A DNA stretch of 41,523 nt from Spirochaetota bacterium (lineage in GTDB: Bacteria; Spirochaetota; Spirochaetia; SPDA01; JAJSAL01). Below, piece after piece: positions 41,067 through 41,523 of the stretch. Every line of letters begins with the position of its first letter. Within the stretch, counting starts at the first letter, position 1. The stretch covers positions 1-41,523 of the forward strand of contig JAJSAL010000127.1 of assembly GCA_024274705.1 (NCBI GenBank), written 5' to 3'. The position numbers were made by a program, and so were the translations under genes. A model generated the notes under the pieces. It did not search any database and had not been told where the DNA came from. It was given only the letters and a program-made list of their open reading frames with translations.

Positions 41067-41523
41067 ATGAAACACAAAAAAAGGCTTATGACTTTTCTCC
41101 TTATCACCCTTGTTACACTTCCGGCAATAGTATTTGCCGGCGGGCAGAAAGAGGGCGGAGAACAGCAGTACAAAGTCAGATTCATCATGATGGGACTCAA
41201 CAATCCCTACACATCGGCTCAGGCGCGATACACCGAAGAGTGGGCAAAAAAACTTGGCTGGGATTATGTACTCTACGACGGAGAGCTCGATGCCAATAAG
41301 AACGCCGAATACTTGGACTATGCCATCTCTGAAAATCCGGATCTCATCATTCTCATGCCTATCGATTCCACTGCAGTAGCCTGCGGTATCAAGAAGGCAT
41401 ACGATGCCGGTATTCCTGTCATCATGGAGCATATGCAGGCGAATCCTGAAGATGAGCAGTACACCATGGTGTATACCGGTCCGGGGAATTATATCCAGGG
41501 GCAGCTTGTAGCTGAAATGTTCC
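41067..41523 (+). CDS. Sugar-binding periplasmic protein (RbsB-like), 3' end outside window
   Basis: The first 152 codons of a solute-binding protein are visible. It begins MKHKKRLMTFLL, a basic signal peptide ending VFAGGQKEGG, then YKVRFIMMGLNNPYTSAQ and LIILMPIDSTAV, typical of Peripla_BP_4 sugar-binding proteins. It shares the AGGQ-type N-terminus with the protein at 33454-34446 but is clearly a more distant family member. GAGGAGG is 8 nt before the ATG. The gene is divergent from the NtrC-type regulator and preceded by a sigma-54 promoter and an enhancer-like palindrome, so it should be a direct target. It probably opens a further ABC operon beyond the window. Confidence 0.9.
   Translation, partial: MKHKKRLMTFLLITLVTLPAIVFAGGQKEGGEQQYKVRFIMMGLNNPYTSAQARYTEEWAKKLGWDYVLYDGELDANKNAEYLDYAISENPDLIILMPIDSTAVACGIKKAYDAGIPVIMEHMQANPEDEQYTMVYTGPGNYIQGQLVAEMF

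Noticed and set aside
41067..41095. A7 tract early in the right-edge binding-protein gene as a possible phase-variable frameshift.
   Set aside because: The frame reads through correctly from the ATG with the best ribosome-binding site; a single A7 is too weak as evidence of slippage.
1..41523. CRISPR arrays, insertion sequences, rRNA genes and integration sites.
   Set aside because: I read the intergenic gaps (all under about 300 bp) and saw no direct-repeat arrays, transposases, rRNA or tRNA-end duplications.

Overview
The window looks like chromosomal DNA of a free-living, flagellated spirochaete. The evidence is mixed. Two solute-binding proteins have the AGGQKE-type mature N-terminus common in Spirochaetota. 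FapA-family and FlgM-like genes point to flagella. There is a cyclophilin-FKBP dual immunophilin, and HD-GYP, GGDEF and adenylate-cyclase signalling proteins are dense. This is inference from gene content; no rRNA or other phylogenetic marker was compared. I see no insertion sequence, prophage, CRISPR array or rRNA.

Left part (1-30.8 kb) is mostly housekeeping and signalling genes, tightly packed on both strands. It holds a FapA-family gene cut by the window edge, lgt, an HD-GYP response regulator, a group-2 sigma-70 factor, a NifX/NifB-domain protein, and a tRNA-Ala(GGC) with a near-consensus promoter read straight into an unknown 549-residue protein. Next come a ZIP metal transporter, lspA, a NIF3 protein, a Lon-related protease, a GHKL-HDOD protein, a glutaredoxin, an SPOUT methyltransferase, a degenerate iron alcohol dehydrogenase, flgM, rsmI, aspS, serA and the dual immunophilin. 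Between aspS and serA lies a clear relic of the C-terminus of the redox repressor Rex. A class III cyclase is divergent from a plus-strand run: AAA ATPase, histidine kinase with a four-cysteine insertion in its ATP lid, GAF-GGDEF cyclase, SbcD-like and SbcC-like proteins, then hisA.

Right part (30.9-41.5 kb) is one minus-strand locus of sugar-type ABC transporter genes joined to a two-component system. In transcription order it encodes an NtrC-type regulator, a protein fusing a degenerate ABC ATPase domain to a PAS-histidine kinase, a solute-binding protein, two permeases with no ATPase of their own, a paralogous binding protein, a complete RbsA-type ATPase and a third permease. Sigma-54 promoter sequences with exact GG-N10-GC spacing lie before the second binding-protein gene and before a divergent binding-protein gene at the right edge. 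The divergent one also has a perfect 11-bp-arm palindrome about 90 bp upstream of the predicted start site, the usual place for an NtrC-type activator.

My best candidate for an undescribed system is this locus. I propose that the ABC-kinase fusion docks on the permeases (or senses nucleotide) in place of a catalytic ATPase, reports transporter or ligand state to the sigma-54 activator, and so switches on paralogous high-affinity uptake operons. The fusion, degenerate motifs, gene order and promoter sequences are seen directly; the signalling mechanism is inference.
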